64,000 nucleotides of DNA, taken from Notospermus geniculatus. Its lineage: Eukaryota; Nemertea; Pilidiophora; Heteronemertea; Lineidae. The stretch lies in NCBI GenBank assembly GCA_002633025.1, contig NMRB01001074.1, positions 137,088-201,087 of the forward strand. Direction: 5' to 3'. This document shows, piece after piece, positions 25,701 through 40,700 of this stretch (positions are counted from its first letter, which is position 1; every line of letters begins with the position of its first letter). The notes beneath the pieces were generated by a model. That model did not search any database, was not told the origin of the DNA, and was given only the letters and a program-made list of their open reading frames with translations. Made by a program: the position numbers and the translations under genes.

Positions 25701-28700
25701 CTCAGGCTAGAGGTGACATCAAAGGAATGTTTGGTATGGGAAACAGACCATTCACTGACCACAAGTAAAATCCAAGGAAAACCACATGCTCACTTTGATA
25801 GGGCATTATACAATGGCAATGGCTATTAGAGACCCTGTCCATTTGGATTACTTGGGTCTATTAAGAAACCACAGTTCATGTCACATTTCCCAGAACTCGC
25901 ATAACTCAAATTCCTTTGATGTCACCTCTAGCCTGAGTCAGACTTTTTTTATAAGAACAAAACAAATCAGAACTTGTTTGAAAAGTAATCCAAGTGCAAA
26001 AACAGGAGAAAATGTCTTAATATTGTGCATGATATAATGATTGATATGTGTTGCCCTGAAATTGGAAAAAAGCTCAAATTTGGAAAATCTGAATTTGGAA
26101 AATCTGTTAGTCAATCATATCTGTAACATAGAAAAAGACAAATGTAATTTAATCATTCAATGAGCAAAAGAGCTTGTTTATTTATAGGCACAGAAACAAC
26201 ATTGATACACATTATGTCAAAGAATGATGGCAAAACACAACGGTTGACTGAAGCCGCAGCAAAAAATGATCAAAATCTCCCAAAATATTGGGAAACAGGG
26301 ATGAAAATGTTACAATGTATACACATAAGTAAACAAGGGAGATCTGTATTAGTATTTGAATGATTGGTAACAACATGAGTTAATCACCTTGTTCATTATC
26401 TTTTCCTGCCATAGATGGCGTATCAGCTTTCGACGCCGCTAGATTTGAAGAAAATTTACGATTTTATGCTGATGCCATCGTCGCCGAATTATGACGGATT
26501 TTTCCAAGTGTGCATGCGGGATAAAATGTGCTTCCTATATATAAATACTTAGAACGATTGTTGGAACTATTTTACACGTTATGTACAAGTCTTTATACGT
26601 CTACTCCTCCTCCTCCTCCTCAGTGCCAACATAGGCTCTCAGCCACTGAATCAGTTTTTGCTTGGGATCCATCAAGGCCACCGGCAGCCTAGCGCGACCT
26701 CCGTTCATGGGAACTGGATCAGGAGAGACAATAACATGTTCAAGAGGAATACAAACTTCTGTCGAAATACCTCATTGGTTGCTGCTTAGCCAATCAAATT
26801 TCAAACGCTTCTGCTATTCGCTGATAGAGAGCGAAGCCCACATTTTGCAACCAATCAAAAGCACTGTAACATAATCCAACACATTTCTCAGTGGTTGAAA
26901 TGTTCACTGGCTTATAGCGCAGATGATTTTAGCTATATTTGGAAACCAATCTTTTTACATTGACGAAGGCGATCCAGTGAAGCGCCATCTTTTAGCAAAG
27001 TGGAACCAAATGTCTACTTGTACCTTCTGCCGATGGGAAATCATTCTTTATCTCCTCCTCCATGGAGAGCTCGGTGGAATCTGGCGAGTCAGGTCGACCA
27101 CAGATGATGGCTGGAATATTCAATGACAGTTCACAGAGGCGATTCTATTCACTATACAGCTTGGCGAGACTATTTTCTTCACTGAATACAAACAAAAGTG
27201 GCCACACTGTTCATAGACTAGGCCTACAGCTTGAAGAAGCCATTCAGAGATAATCTCACGTAGATAAATCCCCAAATATACTGAGTACCACGCTTGGAAT
27301 GTTATTGAAAGACAATAGATGTACTAAAGTAAAAATAAGTGAAGTACTGTAAATGTGTACCTGTGTTAGTTACAGAATCATTGTCTTTGAAAAAGCTATC
27401 CTCGGCCGACATGTCTGACAGTGTCGTGGACCTAGCGTCGTCATCATTTTGAATCAGACTGTCATCTGGACGGGAAGCAATTTCAGGAGATATTAGCTGA
27501 TGTGTTGAACTGAACCATGCAATCTTGTGACCTTAACAACTGTTTGGACAAGTCATAGTCTTTGTGACTTGGAGTATGAACACTTCAACTACATCCTTCA
27601 ATATTTAGCCTCCTTAAGATTGGAAGCAGCACATCAAGCAGACCCATCAATAAAAGGAATGTTCTTTATGAGTCATCGAATGAAGGGCAATCATCAACAT
27701 GAAGTAAGAGAAACAAAGGATTGAGAATGCATGTATTATGTACCTTCGTCAAGGAAATCCTGGAGTCTCGTCAAAAAAGCTGCCCACAGAGAAAAGAGAT
27801 CAATCAAAATATGGTACGAACAGTTCATTTACGAGAAAAAAGGCTGATGAACCTCATGCTCTCTTTCTATATTTTACACTATTGATGGTAACAAGGAGAA
27901 AGCACAACATCCAGCATCCTCGCACCCACGGAGGGTACGGCCGTAAATGACCTGAGATTCTCAGGATGAACATCCAGAGGAGTCTGAGCCCCTTCCATAC
28001 TTACAAGGGCCAATAATGCCTATGACTTCGGCCCTGACGGAAAAATCAAATACAAATATGCTGAACAAACAAAAGGTTTGATGAAGATGGTGAACGAAAT
28101 CTGGAAAATGTGTTTACCTCTTGAACCCTCTGTGATGGTGCCAACTGGGGAAAAGGAATGATGACAACGATATTAATCAACCAATGGTTCAAAGAAGTGA
28201 TTAAAGTGATTGTCTAAACCTTCAAATACTTTTGACACCATGATCTTGAATGACTGAAGTCTGATGAGGAAGACAAAAACAGAGAAATGGTCCATGTAGG
28301 TACATTACATTGTATGTGACAAATACTTGACTCAAATGAGTTTTATACCAAATGACACTTTGTCGAGAAGGATTTAGAGTCCAGAGGTCAAAGAAGTTAC
28401 CGGTAATCTGATTTACGATCTTAATAGGTCAAAATTGGCAAAGAAATGAAAATGAAAAAGAGATTTCAATATTGTAATCACCTGACCGATGCCATGGTGT
28501 GACTGACAATGGTGGACTAGCGCCAGTCGCGGTGGTCGTGTGGGAGATGTAGACGTAATCAGCTGTCAAGGAGAAGAGACACACGTAAATGATGAGTTCC
28601 CATGACAAGGAATATCAGTGACAAGAAAGGAAAATTTCGTGAAACTTCACAACATGTTCTCTGGCTGTGCGTATCTGCCCCTTGCTGACAAATCCATTCT

Positions 28701-31700
28701 GTCAAGGACCATACCTATCATCAGTTCTGTAAGATGCTGTCATCCTGATTCAGAGAGAGAACCATGTCACAGTGAATTAACATATTGGCTCCTCTTTGGT
28801 GTTCGAAGATACTGAAGTCTAAGGCAAAGAACTGAATTTAAAGAAGAAGATGACTAGGTGATCACCTGGTTGGATTGCAGCCACAGGCGTCAGATCTGAA
28901 CTTGTCCTTCCTCGAACTTGCCCCTCCTCCTCGTCTTGTTCCACGAATGATACACCACGGGCATGCTCCAGCGTACTGAAGTCTGTCTGTGCTGAAATGC
29001 TCCGATATGTTGGCAACCCTGATCTGGGACGTTCTGGTGGGGTAGGAGACGTTCCCATCTCCACTGCATTCTTGGTTGGAGTCCTCAGTAGTATTGGAGA
29101 AGAGGCCATATCCTTTTCGGTAGGTGTCACCAACTGTTCTGAGTAAGTTGCCGCATCAGGATGATTTTGAATTCCAACTAGTGTAGGTGATGTGGCCATA
29201 TCTTGCTGATTTGGGAATTTAGGGGCTGTCACAGAAGAGACGATGTCACCATGATGTGAGCTTTGTGGAGGCGTTGGTGACGTGGCGATATCCTTATAGG
29301 TAGTCATCCCCATGGGTAAAGGGGATTGTCTAGCATCAGTCTGAGCTGGCATCCTCTTCCCCTTGAGGGCAGGGTCCGTTTCTGGTGAGGTCACTGGGGG
29401 TGTGGGGGATGTGGCCATGTCTACTAGATCAATGCTTCTCATAAGTGGTGATTTTGTGCCTACATCCATTTGATCAGCACCCCTTTCATAGGTTAGGGGC
29501 ACAGTCTTGTTTGTTTCATACGGCGTCTGAGGGGGTGTTGGGGAGGTGGCCATATCTACTTGACCGAGGCTTCCCACAGGTGGAGATACTCCGACCGTGT
29601 CTGCCATATCTGCCATCTTCATCGAGATGGGAGAGGTGGCCATGTCTGACATGCCAATGGCTACATGACCAGAGGTCCCGGTGAGGGTAGGAAACCTTTC
29701 CCCGTGATCTGAGTTCTTTAGCCAAGAGGCAGCCACGTCTACCCCATCTGAGGTTCTGAACAGTGTAGGTGAAGTAGTCATGTCCACCTGATTTGGAGTC
29801 CTTGGTGGTGTAGGTGATGTGGCTCTGTCCGCACAATCTTGAGTCCTTGAAGGTGTTGGTGATGTGGCCAGGCATACTAGCTCTGGAGTCCTAGAGGGCA
29901 GAGGTGATGTGGCCACGTCAATGAGCTTTGGAGTCCTTGGTGGTGTTGGTGATGTAGCCATGTCTGCACAATCTGGAGTCCTTGAAGGTCTCGGTGAGGT
30001 GGCCAGGCATACTAGCTCTGGAGTCCTAGAGGGCAGAGGTGACGTGGCCACGTCTACGAGGTTTGGAGTCATTGGTGGTGTAGGTGATGTAGCCATGTCT
30101 ACTAAGTCTGGGGACCTTAACGGTGTAGGTGATGTGGCCATGTCTACCAGGTCTGATACCCTTGAGGGCAAAGGTGATGTGGCCCTGTCAGCCAGTTCTG
30201 AAGTCCTCGACAGTTTTGGTGACATGGGCATAGGAGAAGTGGCCTTATCTACTGCATCAGGAGATGGCATGGGTGTTGGTGATGTGGCCATATCAACTAG
30301 ATCTGCAGTCTGCACGGGCATAGAAGTGTCCACGTCCAGTAGGTCAGGAAACTGCATGAGTCTGGGTGATGTTGCCACGTCATTAAGACCAAAAGCTCCC
30401 ATGGACAGAGGCGATGTGGCCATGTCCCTGTGATCAAAACATAGAATTGGTGTTGGTGAAGCAGCCGCGTCCACTTGCTCAAAGAACATGTATGGTGTGG
30501 GTGTTGGCGACAAGGCAATGTCGACTTGATCTGAAGCTGTTGAGGGTGTTGGCCACGAGATTGAATCCAAAAACCTTGTGGGCATAGGTGATGTGGCCAC
30601 ATCAACTTGATCTGGCGTTGGCATTGGTGTGGGCGATGTTGCCATGTCCTTTTGATCTAAAGTCCTACTAGCCAAAGGTGATGTGGCTACGTCAACTTGT
30701 TCCACAACCCTTGCAGGAGCTGGTGATGTGGCCACGCCCATTTGTTCAAAAAATGGTAAGGGTGAAGTTGAGAAGTTCAGGTCTACTTGATCTAGATATG
30801 GAGTTGGAAAAGTTGGAATCAGTGTAGGTGATGTGGCCATGTCCACTAGATCCAGAGGTGGCAACGGTGTAGGTGATGTAGCCATGTCCACTAGATCTGA
30901 AGTTGGAATTGGTGTAGGTGATGTGGCCATGACTCCTCGATCCAAAGGTGGAATCGGTGTAGGTGATGCGGCCATGTCCACTAGATCCGAAGGTGGAATC
31001 GGTGTAGGCGATGTAGCCATGTCCACTAGATCCAAAGGTTGAATCAGTGTAGGNNNNNNNNNNNNNNNNNNNNNNNNNNNNNNNNNNNNNNNNNNNNNNN
31101 NNNNNNNNNNNNNNNNNNNNNNNNNNNNNNNNNNNNNNNNNNNNNNNNNNNNNNNNNNNNNNNNNNNNNNNNNNNNNNNNNNNNNNNNNNNNNNNNNNNN
31201 NNNNNNNNNNNNNNNNNNNNNNNNNNNNNNNNNNNNNNNNNNNNNNNNNNNNNNNNNNNNNNNNNNNNNNNNNNNNNNNNNNNNNNNNNNNNNNNNNNNN
31301 NNNNNNNNGCCATGTCCACTAGACCCAAAGGTGGAATTGCTGTAGGCGATGTAGCCATGTTCACTAGATCCGAAGGTGGAATCGGTGTTGGTGATGTGGC
31401 CATGTCCACTAGATCCAAAGGTGGAATCGGTGTAGGCGATGTAGCCATGTCCACTCGATCCGAAGGTGGAATCGGTGTAGGCGATGTTGCCATGTCCACC
31501 AGATCCAAAGGTGGAATCAGTGTAGGCGATGTGGCCATGTCTACTCGATCCAAAGGTGGAATCGGTGTCGGCGATGTGGCCATGTCCACTAGATCCAAAG
31601 GTGGAATCGGTGTAGGCGATGTTGCCATGTGCACTAGATCCGAAGGTGGAATTGGTGTAGGCGATGTGGCCATGTCCACTAGATTGTCTTGGTTTGATTC

Positions 31701-34700
31701 ATGTCGTCCTCCACCTACAGATTTCCACTCGATGCTAAGTGGTACCACAGGCGATGTGCCCGCATCCATCAACTCTGTTATTGACAATCTACCTGTCACT
31801 GAATGACGGCTTCCTCGCATTTCCATTCTCCCGACACCAGAATGCTCCATTACACCTGGTTCTGTAGGAGAAACTCTGCCTGGTGATGTGCTTCTGTCGT
31901 TCAATTCCATTCCCAACGGAAGAGGACCTAGGCTTGCATGTTCCTCCACAGATACACCTCTGTTGTCCACTGCAACAACCATGTCTGCTTTCCGGGACAG
32001 AAGACCTGGACTTGGTGGTATCCCTGGTGAAGTACTGACGTCATTCAACTCAACAATGGTGTTCTTGCACAAGGAAAGAGACGCCAAATCTGGAGCTGGG
32101 CTGCCCTTTTGTAACTCCAGGGCAGTATTTTCTGAATCCGACAGTGCTGGACTTGGGGGACAGGACCCTAGATTATCTGACTCGACTGCAGATGCCCTGC
32201 CTGAGGAAGGGAACTGTTCATGTGATAACTTTCCCAAGGAACCCACTTCAGAACATGGACTAGTGGATGGAAGAGCCATGGAGACACTAGATGTCGGAGT
32301 TTCAAGATACAGCGGATCAGTTCTGTCCTCACGGATGGGTTTTCCCACATGAACTGGTTGATCATAATACTTAGGATCTATCTCGGTCACAAAGAACGCT
32401 TGGTAGTTCACATCCGGGACTGGGTATTCTCTGTGGGTGGTCACATCCAGAGCTTTGTTCAACTTCCCCCACAACCGTCTTGGAGTTTTAGGCAGTCCCT
32501 TGTGGTCAGGTTTGTGGATAGCCATGATTGGAGGGCTGCTTCCAGTTCCCACATCTACAAGGTTAGCTTTCATGTTTGGTGCAGGAGAGGTCCTCTCACC
32601 CTTACTTTTCAGGTGATCATCGATAGAAGGTAACTTTGGTGGACTGGTTCCAGTGCCAGTGTCGACAGGACCCTTTTTCACAAGTGAGGATACAGGTGGA
32701 CTTGCTCCAGTAGCAACACTCGAATAGTTCTTCTTCCTGACTTGTTGAGGTGGGCTTGCCCCTGTACCAGTGTTGGTGCGCAGTTTTACTGCGGCAGTGT
32801 AAGGTGGGCTGGCTCCTGTACCAGTACTGATATGATTTTTTAGGGTTAACTTGTCAGGTGGGCTGGCCCCAGCATCAGTACTGACACAACCTCTATTCAA
32901 CTTGATGACAGGAGGGCTAGCCCCAGTGGCGGTGCTGGTCTTGTCTTTCTTAACTACTGGTGGGCTGGTTCCAGTAGCAGTGCTGACAACATTATTCATT
33001 AGAGCTGACATGAGAAGGTTGTCCTTGGAAGCAGGACCCAATCCACTACTTCGACCAGTGGGCACCACTTTAGGCTGCACTCCACTTCCTGGGTCCTTGT
33101 TACATTCAGCTGCCTCCTCGGTGGCCAAGTGTTGCTCAATTGCTTCAAATTCTTCTAATGACTGGTTGGGCACCGTCGTGCCAGTTTCAGCTGTGGTAAC
33201 GCCGCTCCCATGGTAGGACGCATGCAAAGATAATGCCTGTATCACGTCACTCCCATAAGGTATTGCTTCATCGGACGGTTCACGTAAAGGAAGTTCATAA
33301 ACTGGTTGAGAAGCGTAAGTACCAGGTGTGGTGAGACTGGAATGTTGCAGATGATATTTCACGTGTGATGAGTCATCCTCCTCACTCCCGAAGAAATCTT
33401 CCGGTGAGCTCAAGTCCGAGTCCATGTGATTCCTTGTGGCACGATCAGGTTTGTCAGTCCACCGATCTGAATCATTCGACAGAGCATGCTTCAACGTGAT
33501 TGGCACTGCTACCTGCTCAACGCCATCAGCAACCGAAAGGCGAACATCAGGATCAGGATCACGTGAGATATCCCTGCCTGACTGGGACAACACAGGTCTG
33601 ATCCCAACATAGTTCTCACCAATACCCTGTGAGGGAATCACTTTGCTCTTTGAGGCAGTCTCTGCTTGACCACCTGCAAGGCAAGCAGGATATATTGGCA
33701 GGTTAGTATTTGTTAGTTGTTTATCATTGACACCAATACCAACTAAACTGAAGCCAGGCGCAAGGGATTTGATCTTCTCTCGTTCCTGTAACGTCGAACC
33801 GTCTGGTGTGAAGTGAACATGTCTTGTTAGTGATGGAGGTGGGCTTGCCGATGTCCCTCTGTCAACCTTCAAACTTCCAGCCACTTGTTCCATTTTTTTG
33901 ACATTGCTAGTGTCACCCACACTAGGCAGACCTTTTCTGGACATACTCTGTCTGTTTGGGTTCGTTTGGGCTTCAGTACCAACGCTGTGTTTTTTGCGAT
34001 TGTCTTTAGTAGACTGCAAGGAGTTTGACTGTTCATTATCGATCCTGCCAGGTGACGGCAGGCCTACTGAAGTCCCACGATCAACTTTACGCTTGGCAGC
34101 TGAAGTTCCTCTATCAACCTTACGCCGGGCAGTCTTCTTGTTTTGTTTATGAGATCTCGTCTTAGTTGTTGCGGGTTCATTTTCAACCGGTGACAGAAAC
34201 CCCTTCGTTTGCATGGACTTGTTGAGATGCCCCGGCTCCTGTCCCGATGAGTCAGTCTTGTCTAAGACCAGGCTCTCTTCCCTTGTAGTTGTTTCTGATT
34301 GTGTGATTGTTGACAAGGCGTATAGTGATGGAGTTGTCATCGTCTCTGCATCCGAGCCAACTCCAGACACCGTGACGTGAGTCACAGATGTTGAACTTGT
34401 GTATGTCGTAACAACCCTTTGGGAGTTTACCAACGGCGACGGACTCGTCATGGTTTGGACATCACAATGTACAACAGACTGATGGAGAGTTGAATGCTTT
34501 GTAAAGTTGTTCTCAGACGGATCACCGACTGTTCCATCCTGCAAGTCATCCATACTATTGCCATGAATCAACTGGACAAGCATCGGTAAAACTTGTCGCC
34601 AATGCGGGTTCTCTCCATCCCGGTTCGGCAAAGCGTACCTCGTTGTCTGAACATCAGAATCAGGATCTCCCTCTGTCAGGATAGAGGCTATGCTCTCCAG

Positions 34701-37700
34701 ATCCTGGCTGGTGGAGACAGACAACACAGCATACTCCAAGTAGGATCCCCCTGTGCCACCATTTCTCCTGTCAGCGAAATCCCTTGCGGAGGGAAGACCC
34801 TCCCCCTCTGATGGAAGGGAGGGCGAGTTCTGGTCGTACATGACAATCAAAGCCTGACGGGAGCGAGGACTTTCCTCAGAATGCAAAGCAAACTCAAACA
34901 GACTTCTCTCTCCTCTGGTCTGATCCTGCTGCCCAGACCTCCCCTTCTTCTGACGCCGAGTGCTAGGTGCTCCGATAAACGTGTTTGGCATGGACCGAAC
35001 AAGTCTCTTGTGATGAGAATGATGCGATTGAACTCTGCCCTGCCTGTGCATGGATGCAGACCGGTACAGATGCTGATTTTGTGAAGCTTGTAATGACAGG
35101 CCGTCTGGGTCCGTGCTCACCATCTGGTCTCGTTTTCCTGGTTTGTGCTCCGCCTTCATCTTACCTTCTGAATTCACAGAAGGTAAAGTCTGAGCCTGCA
35201 TTTTGTTTGGATCATTCCCTTTGGTCTCTGCTGTCTTCTCATAGAAAGAAGACTTCCAATCTTGCAGTGTAACCCCACCAATCTGTTCTGCCCTATCTGG
35301 TCTTTCCTGCGATGTTTTGGCTGGGGTTTTGCCATCAGACTTAGAGGCACCAACATGAGGCAATGACGTACTGCTAGTTACCGGCCACACTGACAAGACA
35401 TGGTCTCCTGGTCCAATGGCTCTTGAAGATTCTGCTGTATCAATGCCAAAGTTAAAAGGTGTTGCTCTTCTCCCACCCACAGGTTTCAGATGAACCGGGG
35501 AGATGCTTGGGCTGCTCTGAATCGATAGCGGAGCATCTGATAAGGAACCTGGGGTCCCGGGCCGTCCAGGTCCCTTACCACCCCCTAAAAAAGGCCCACT
35601 GTAGGGGTAAAACTTGTCGTACACAACAGGCTTGTCCACCTTCCTGTCCTTCTGACGCCTCCTGGGTTTGATTTTCAAATCACCAGGAAAATCTTGGGCC
35701 AATTTTGTAAACTGCGGATCATTTGACCTTTGCCTGAGATTCACAGGAACTTCCAAGTAGGGGTTGCTGTTCCTCCTCGGCCCCTGACCCTTGCCTTCCT
35801 TTTGTCCTTCAGGTAACTTAGGCTGCACTCTTTCCCTTTTGGCAGCCGTGGGTCTGCCAACACTAGCATTCTGCTTCTCCTCCATCTGCTTCTTACAAAG
35901 CTTAGCAACACCTTTCAAGGCTTCCATCTTTTTCCTATTAACTCTTCTTGGTTTGCCGACTTTTGTTTCTGTCGGTACGTCTCCCTCATTCTTCAGCTTG
36001 GAGCTGATGTGTTTACATGTAGACTCACTGGCATCCTGCCCCGATCCAAGGAAAAGTGGTACTCCCACGTTCGGTCTCCGTTTCCTACAAGACGTACTGC
36101 TGGCAGTACTCAAACCTGGTGACAACCGTGAAACCCCTGGTTTATTTGCTCCTGAAGGCTCGGGATTGGACACCTTTTCCTGCGAGGAGACCACAGACTC
36201 ATCTCCATTATCACGGGTGAAGTACCCACTATCTCTGAGGTGCGCTGCATCTTTGCCTGCACCAACGGCAACATCGCCAGAATGCTTCTCATGGTTTTGT
36301 AAAAGTGCAACCTTATTCTCTGATACCGGTGTTTTCAATGATCTCACTGGCTGTGTGCTTCTGCTCTTTCCCTCTGATTCGTATGGCTTGTCGTCAACAG
36401 GAGCAGACTTCTGCTGAGGAAGTTTACCTTTGAGGGAAATTCCAGGTGGTTTGTTTCCTATCTCTTTCAGTAGATTGTCTGGGGAGGGAGGGGGACTGGG
36501 CCCAGTACCAATACTCCGGCGTCGACGACCAGAGAACATCTCATCAGTGGTATTTTCTTTTGAGTGAGACGGACTGGGTGAATCGAAAGGGCTTGTGGCA
36601 ACACCGACAGTCCAGAACCTAGGTTCCCTGGGAGAGACCGCCTCCATGTTCGTCGGACTCTTACCGGAGGTGATGGGGCTTGTGCCGACATCTTGAAAAC
36701 GTGGCCCATCATCTTCTCCTTCACTGCTAGCAGGGTCGTCGTTGAGTAGCATGGGATTCGTTCCTTCATTCCAACGGACAGCAACACAACCTGAGCCTTC
36801 CTTGAAGGAATTCTCCATGGTGCCTTCCTGGCTCGCTCCTATCCCTGCATCCCGGTGACTCAGTTCAACATTGATATCATCTTCTTCATCTTCAAGAGAT
36901 GACTCATAGGATGGCGCAGGGCTGGCTCCAACTCCAACGTCTCTATAATACTCCCCATCAGGAGGTGATGACGATGAGGCTGTGGGACTCGGACCTACGC
37001 CTTGACTCCTTGTGTCTGCTTCCCATGTCTCCTCAGGCTCAGAGACGTAGAGGTCACTCGGGGTGGCACTGAAATGATCAGGACTGACTCCAATTCCAAC
37101 ACTTCTACGTCTGCCTTCTGTAAGGTCCGTCTCACTGTTCTCCACCGGTCTCACCATATCCACAGGCCCGAAGGATAATTCAGTATATGACGCTGCCCTT
37201 TCAATGATGTGTGAATCAGTCGGGCTGGTCCCAATCGCAATATTCCAGTACTTCGGCATCAACGGCTGCGTACTCTTATCAGTTTCCTCGTGCGAGTCTT
37301 CGGCTGGTGAGGTAGGACTTGGTCCAGTGCCCACACTCCTGTAAGTGTCTTCCCTTCTGAATTCTGACTCTTGTCTTGCTGGATTAGCTCCATCGCCCAT
37401 ATTTTCATAAGGAGGATATGAGTCCTCATTTCTAGCACCTTCTTCTCCATCATCTAAAACTGTATGTGTAGCTCCCATTCCATCCACTGGACATGCCATC
37501 TCATCCGATCCCTCCCCATCCGTTCCCTCAGACCCAAAACCACTGACACTATCATCACTGGAAGGTACAGTATTCAAATCAGGTTCGCATGATCTCAACT
37601 TGCCATTCAAAGTGAACCCTGAATCACCAACTTGACTTGACTGGTCTTTGCTCAGTGCCGAGAAGCTGATTCCTGTTCCAGTACTTCGTACGTCGACAGG

Positions 37701-40700
37701 AGCTCTAACAGCACTCTGTCTTGCCTCCATTTCTGTGTCCAAGACTTCGTTTTGTTGTGGACCCGAGGGTGGCACAATCTCTGGAACCTGATTGGCACCA
37801 GCTCCAATGCCCTTCTGCCACCTTTTCTTTATGAGATTTCTATTAGTGGTTTCAAGGAAATGCTGCTTGCTAGGACTAGGAGGGTGGACAACGGGACTTG
37901 CTCCAGTGCCAGTGGTTGCATACTTTGGCCCAACTGTATGACTGCCTTCACTATTTTCCGCACGTGCCGCTTTGGGATGACTATCCATATCCACCACGGG
38001 ACTAGCCCCAGTACCGGTGGTTCTGTACTTCGGTTCCAGCAGTGGATTGCCATTGCCTGCAACCCCAGCAAGATTCTTAGTGGCTGTGAGGTGATGCACA
38101 GGACTTCCACATTTAATTTCCCTTGATGGGTTGGTGCCATCCGTTTCCCGGCCTCTTTCAGAAGGATCACATTGGGGGTCAGAGGGAACAGGTGGAATTC
38201 CAGTCCCAATACTTCTGTATCTGAACTGCAAAGTCTGGTCAGACGTTCCAGACTTGCCATGCAGATTTGCTGAGGGGCCATGCTTTTGAGGTTCAGAAGT
38301 CCTCCTGAGCCTAGGTTCCCTGACAGGCAGGCTATCCTTCGAAGTTGCTCTGCTGTTTCTGTCGTTCGTGCCAAAAGGTAGACTGTTCACTGCTGGAAGT
38401 GGAGGAGGACTAGCTCCAGTACCACATGTTCTGTATCTTGGCAACCTTGGTGGTCCAGCAGCAGCATCAACATTGTTACCAACAGCAGGTGGACCTGCCC
38501 AGGTCCTAGAACTCTGACCTCTGGCATGTAAAATGGCATTGATACTGGTTATAACTGCATCAGGGGAAGTTGTAGTTCCTGCCATTTGACGCTGATTTGA
38601 GTTTGTGTCTCCAATATTTGAAACATAAGTCTGAATGATGCTGATCTGATGGTGGCTATAACCTTGGTAACCTGGGTTTAGACGGAATAAATCCTTGAGA
38701 TTAGCAGAACTGTATTGTTTAGAAGTGACAGTTATCCCCTTGTCCTTGTACATGGGGAGTTTGTCTGGACTGACAGATGTGCCTATGTCCCTATATCGAG
38801 GCAACCCATCGGGAGAGATGAAAGTCATTGCGTCTTTATACAGAACAAACATATCTGGGCTCACTGCAATGCTGGCGTCCACCTTGTGGCTCCTGTAGTG
38901 GAGTTTATCTTTGTAGACAAGAGTATTACATGGCCTCGCTACATCTTTAGGAGTATCGTCTAGTTCTTGATTCTGCTGGAGTTCTGGATCTTCAGGGCTC
39001 AGGGGTATCACAGAATCATCCGACTCATTCCCAATCTCAGAGCAGGTCATCAAGTCACCATGTTCATCCTCGTGTTTGACGATGTGTGATTTCCTTGACC
39101 GATGATACGTATCAGGACTCAGTGACGTCCCAGAGTCTTTCGAACCCGAAAGTTCATCTGGACTCACCGAAGTACCAGCATCTCTTGATGCAGGCAGTCC
39201 TCGAGGGCTCATGGCCGTCCCAGCCTCCCTAGAGAGGGCTTTCGTCATAGGACTCATTGAGGTCCCAGTGTCTACTGATTCTGACAATAAACCTGTACTC
39301 ATCACAGCTCCCGTATCTGTAGATTCGTGGAGGCCACTGGGACTCGTGTTAGTTCCAGCATCTCTGTGTGGGCGCTGCCCATCAGACCTTCCAAATGACC
39401 CTGGGCCACTCCTCCCTGTGCCAGCATTCCTTCCAGTCCCCTCAGACAGTGTATCATCAGGATCCTCTGGCATCAGCTTGTCTTCAGCCTCAAGTAATCT
39501 GTCAGGGGTGATAGATGTACTTCTGTCCTTGTAGCAGGGCAGTTCGTTCAGGTATACCATCGTTCCAACATCATTCCAGCCAGCTCCCTGAGCAACAACA
39601 GCAATATCCATCATTTCTTTTCTTGCATCACTCTCTGCAGATGATGGTGCATTCATTACAAATGTCTCTGGATGATCCAGGATTGTGCTGTTCATGGGTA
39701 CACCCGGTGGTGGACTTGCCCCGGTTGCTGTCGTCACAAATCTTGGGTCGTCACACAACTTCAGGATAGATTCATACTCCTCCTCACTTACAGCTACATC
39801 ATCTCCTATTGTGGCAGCAGGGTGGCCTTCTCTGTCTGGATTTCTCTCCTTAACCTGGTTCTGGCTGCCATCGTTCCCACAAGAGGGGCCATCATACCGA
39901 GTCATGAGATCTTGATACTCTTCATCCCCTAGAGACACATCGTCATCTTTCTGATCAGGGCTTTGGGGAGATGGATCAGACCTATCACTCCTCTCTACTG
40001 GAACCTCTTCTCTCACTCCAGACGTCCCATTTGTGGTTATCTTGAACTCCCTTAGCAGTGCTTTATATTCAGAATCAGGTATGCCGCTTGGTATTTCAGG
40101 AGTAGGATCTAACATCGTCTTTCTTCTCATATCCAACAACCTTTTGGTTGCAACAACAGGCAGTGACCCAGCTCTACTTCTAGGAGCGCTTTCAGCCGCT
40201 GTCTCTTCTGGGTTATGATCCTCAACCAACTGACTCACATTCTCTCCATTCAGTTGCTTCACGGATACACCTGGATAAGTTGCATGCCGTGACAAGCTAG
40301 ATTTTATTTGGTCCTTTGACAGTTTTCTCGTTAGCTGGTTCTCTGGCCTCGACGTGGGCTTCAGTGCTGGATGAGATACATGCCTTGACAGACTGAATTT
40401 CATTTGGTCTTTTGATAGTTTTTGCATTGGCTGGTTTTCAGGCCCTGATGTGGATTTCAGACTGAACCCTTCACGAGAGTCCTGGCGTTCCTCTGCTTCA
40501 GGAGATGCAAGCCTTGATCCACCTGCAGTAGCCTTAGATTCCTGTGCATCAGAAGAGTCTGAACATGCCTCCATTCCAGTTGCCTTACTTTGACATTCGA
40601 TGGGAAGAGGTTGGTGCCTCACTGAAATTGCTGGCAGTGAAAGTTGCCTCAGCATCATTTGCTGGTGACGTGATAAACTCATTGACAATCTTCTGTTTAT

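Noticed and set aside
29864-31806. Plus-strand open frames rich in GDVAMSTRS
   Set aside because: Antisense of the 45-bp minisatellite; any frame is open in such repeats, and the minus frame carries the phase-consistent coding sense.
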